DNA from: Bacteroidales bacterium
GTDB lineage: Bacteria > Bacteroidota > Bacteroidia > Bacteroidales > UBA932
Assembly: GCA_009774765.1 (NCBI GenBank)
Contig: VSOK01000078.1
Location: 1 to 6,184, forward strand
DNA: 6,184 bases
Direction: 5' to 3'
Notes under the pieces: model-generated
The model's input: the letters and a program-made list of their open reading frames with translations, nothing else
The model's database searches: none
Told to the model about the DNA's origin: nothing
Program-made: the position numbers and the translations under genes
Shown here: in pieces, positions 5,067 through 6,184 of the stretch
Layout: every line of letters starts with the position of its first letter
Position numbering within the stretch: the first letter of the stretch is position 1

Positions 5067-6184
5067 ATGAAGGACATATATATAAAAAATATAGCCGGGA
5101 GACTCGGTGTCAAGGATTGGCAGGTGGAAAATTGCGAACGCCTGTTTGCAGAAGGTGCCACTATACCTTTTATCAGCCGTTACAGAAAGGAGAGGACCGG
5201 AGGGCTGGATGATGTTGCGGTGGCTGAAATCAGACACTGGACTGATGTATTTGCGGAGATGGAAAAACGCAAGGCATCCGTTCTGGATACTATAGAGCAG
5301 GCAGGTGCTCTGGACGCGGGGCTCCGTGAAAGGATTGAGAATTGTGTTGACGCCCGTGAACTGGAGGATTTGTATCTTCCGTACAGGCCCAAAAGGCGTA
5401 CTCGTGCTACGGCTGCAAAGGAAGCCGGTCTTGAGCCTCTTGCCGACAAGATGTTTTCGGTAGGATTGTCTGATCCTTTTGCAGAGGCGAAGAAATATGT
5501 CGGCGACAAGGTCACTTCACCTGAAGATGCTCTTGCCGGCGCAAGGGACATAATAGCTGAACGGTTGAGTGATACGGCTTCCGTCAGAGATACAGTACGG
5601 CAGATTTTCTCTACAAGAAGGCTTGTAAGCAAGGCTACGAAGAAGTCTTCCTCTCCTGAGGCCCAGAAATATAAAGCGTACTTTGACTATTCTGAGTCCT
5701 TGGCTCGTATAGCGCCTCATAGGCTCCTGGCTATGCTGAGGGCCGAGGAAGAAGGCTTCATAACACTGAAAATAGATGCTGATGCCGAAAAATGCGGCAA
5801 CAAGCTGTATTACGACTTCTGTCAGGAAAGACGCTATCCTGCCAAACCTCTGGCAGAACAGATACGTCTTGCGGTGGATGATTCCTACAAACGTCTGCTG
5901 GAGCCTTCAATTTCAAACGAGATGGTGAAGACGGCAAAGGAAAAGGCTGATATTGAATCGATAAAGGTGTTCGGTGAGAATCTCAGGCAGCTCCTGCTGG
6001 CTCCTCCTGTAGGACAGAAGCGTATACTTGCGATAGATCCTGGATTCAGGACAGGATGCAAGGTGGTATGTCTTGACGAGCAGGGGAATCTTCTGCATTA
6101 TGAGACAATTTTCCCTCATCCTCCGGCAAATGAAAAGGTCAAGGCGATACAGGCTGTATCCTGTATCTTATACACAACTGACGA
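5067..6184 (+). CDS. tex: Tex family RNA-binding transcription accessory protein, 3'-truncated by window end
   Basis: Tex is a conserved cytoplasmic nucleic-acid-binding protein related to eukaryotic Spt6, linked to transcription and RNA handling. Full-length members are about 700-780 residues; about 364 trustworthy residues are seen here. The N-terminal Tex signature TIPFISRYRKERTGGLDD is at 32-49. The second hallmark, EDLYLPYRPKRRTRA, is at 100-114. A helical region follows. The YqgF/RuvC-like domain starts at about 319, with ILAIDPGFRTGCKVV giving Asp324 at the position of the first acidic residue. The rest of YqgF, the helix-hairpin-helix and the S1 RNA-binding domain lie beyond the window. 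The ATG at 5067 is 18 bases after the CLC stop with no terminator or promoter between them, so both are probably on one transcript. Codons from about 6160 on (reading CILYTTD) fall in sequence resembling a Tn5/Nextera adapter and do not fit the family, which normally continues towards a GNGTA motif. Those last codons are probably not genomic. Confidence 0.93.
   Translation, partial: MKDIYIKNIAGRLGVKDWQVENCERLFAEGATIPFISRYRKERTGGLDDVAVAEIRHWTDVFAEMEKRKASVLDTIEQAGALDAGLRERIENCVDARELEDLYLPYRPKRRTRATAAKEAGLEPLADKMFSVGLSDPFAEAKKYVGDKVTSPEDALAGARDIIAERLSDTASVRDTVRQIFSTRRLVSKATKKSSSPEAQKYKAYFDYSESLARIAPHRLLAMLRAEEEGFITLKIDADAEKCGNKLYYDFCQERRYPAKPLAEQIRLAVDDSYKRLLEPSISNEMVKTAKEKADIESIKVFGENLRQLLLAPPVGQKRILAIDPGFRTGCKVVCLDEQGNLLHYETIFPHPPANEKVKAIQAVSCILYTTD
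6161..6184. other. Probable Nextera/Tn5 adapter remnant at contig end (artefact)
   Basis: The last 24 bases match the Tn5 mosaic end (CTGTCTCTTATACACATCT) at 17 of 19 positions, then GACG as in the following Nextera read adapter, for 21 of 24 overall. The match lies flush with the end of the sequence, the expected place for adapter read-through. The mismatches (A for C at base 5, A for T at base 17, A for C at base 24) are compatible with low-quality read ends. The Tn5 outer end fits less well (16 of 19). It is best treated as non-genomic. Confidence 0.85.

Noticed and set aside
6161..6184. End of a Tn5-like transposon inserted in tex
   Set aside because: The native Tn5 outer end fits worse than the engineered mosaic end, the bases after it match the Nextera adapter, and the match is flush with the sequence end. 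Library adapter explains it better.

Overview
This window reads as chromosomal housekeeping DNA from a member of the Bacteroidales (phylum Bacteroidota). Three things point there. The first gene encodes the short Bacteroidota-type primary sigma factor with its characteristic LLKSYLG end. The promoters fit the Bacteroidota consensus (TTTG, about 20 bases, TAnnTTTG) rather than the -35/-10 type. Most genes lack a Shine-Dalgarno sequence and have A/T-rich leaders. I cannot name a genus.

All genes are on the + strand. Positions 2-553 hold the C-terminal two thirds of rpoD. After 22 bases comes a complete argS (576-2366), probably cotranscribed with it. A 142-base gap carries a Bacteroidota-type promoter (2420-2451) for a small gene encoding an unrecognised protein with a highly acidic tail (2509-2865). 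A strong intrinsic terminator (2950-2983) closes that unit.

The 268 bases from the terminator to the next gene are the most unusual part. They contain two 39-base direct repeats, 162 bases apart and identical at 36 of 39 positions. Each is a complete consensus promoter, and several small hairpins lie between them. These tandem promoters should drive a two-domain CLC chloride transport protein with C-terminal CBS domains (3252-5048) and, 18 bases after it, tex (5067 to the end), which is cut off by the window end.

The last 24 bases (6161-6184) closely match the Tn5/Nextera mosaic end plus the start of the read adapter. They are most likely library adapter left at a contig end rather than genome, so the last 8 codons or so of the tex reading should not be trusted.

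The genes serve transcription initiation (RpoD), translation (ArgS), ion transport (CLC) and RNA-linked housekeeping (Tex). They do not form an obvious pathway. I found no CRISPR array, insertion sequence, defence cassette, tRNA or rRNA. The candidates for something less described are the repeated promoter with its structured leader, the unusual CLC variant and the acidic-tailed small protein.
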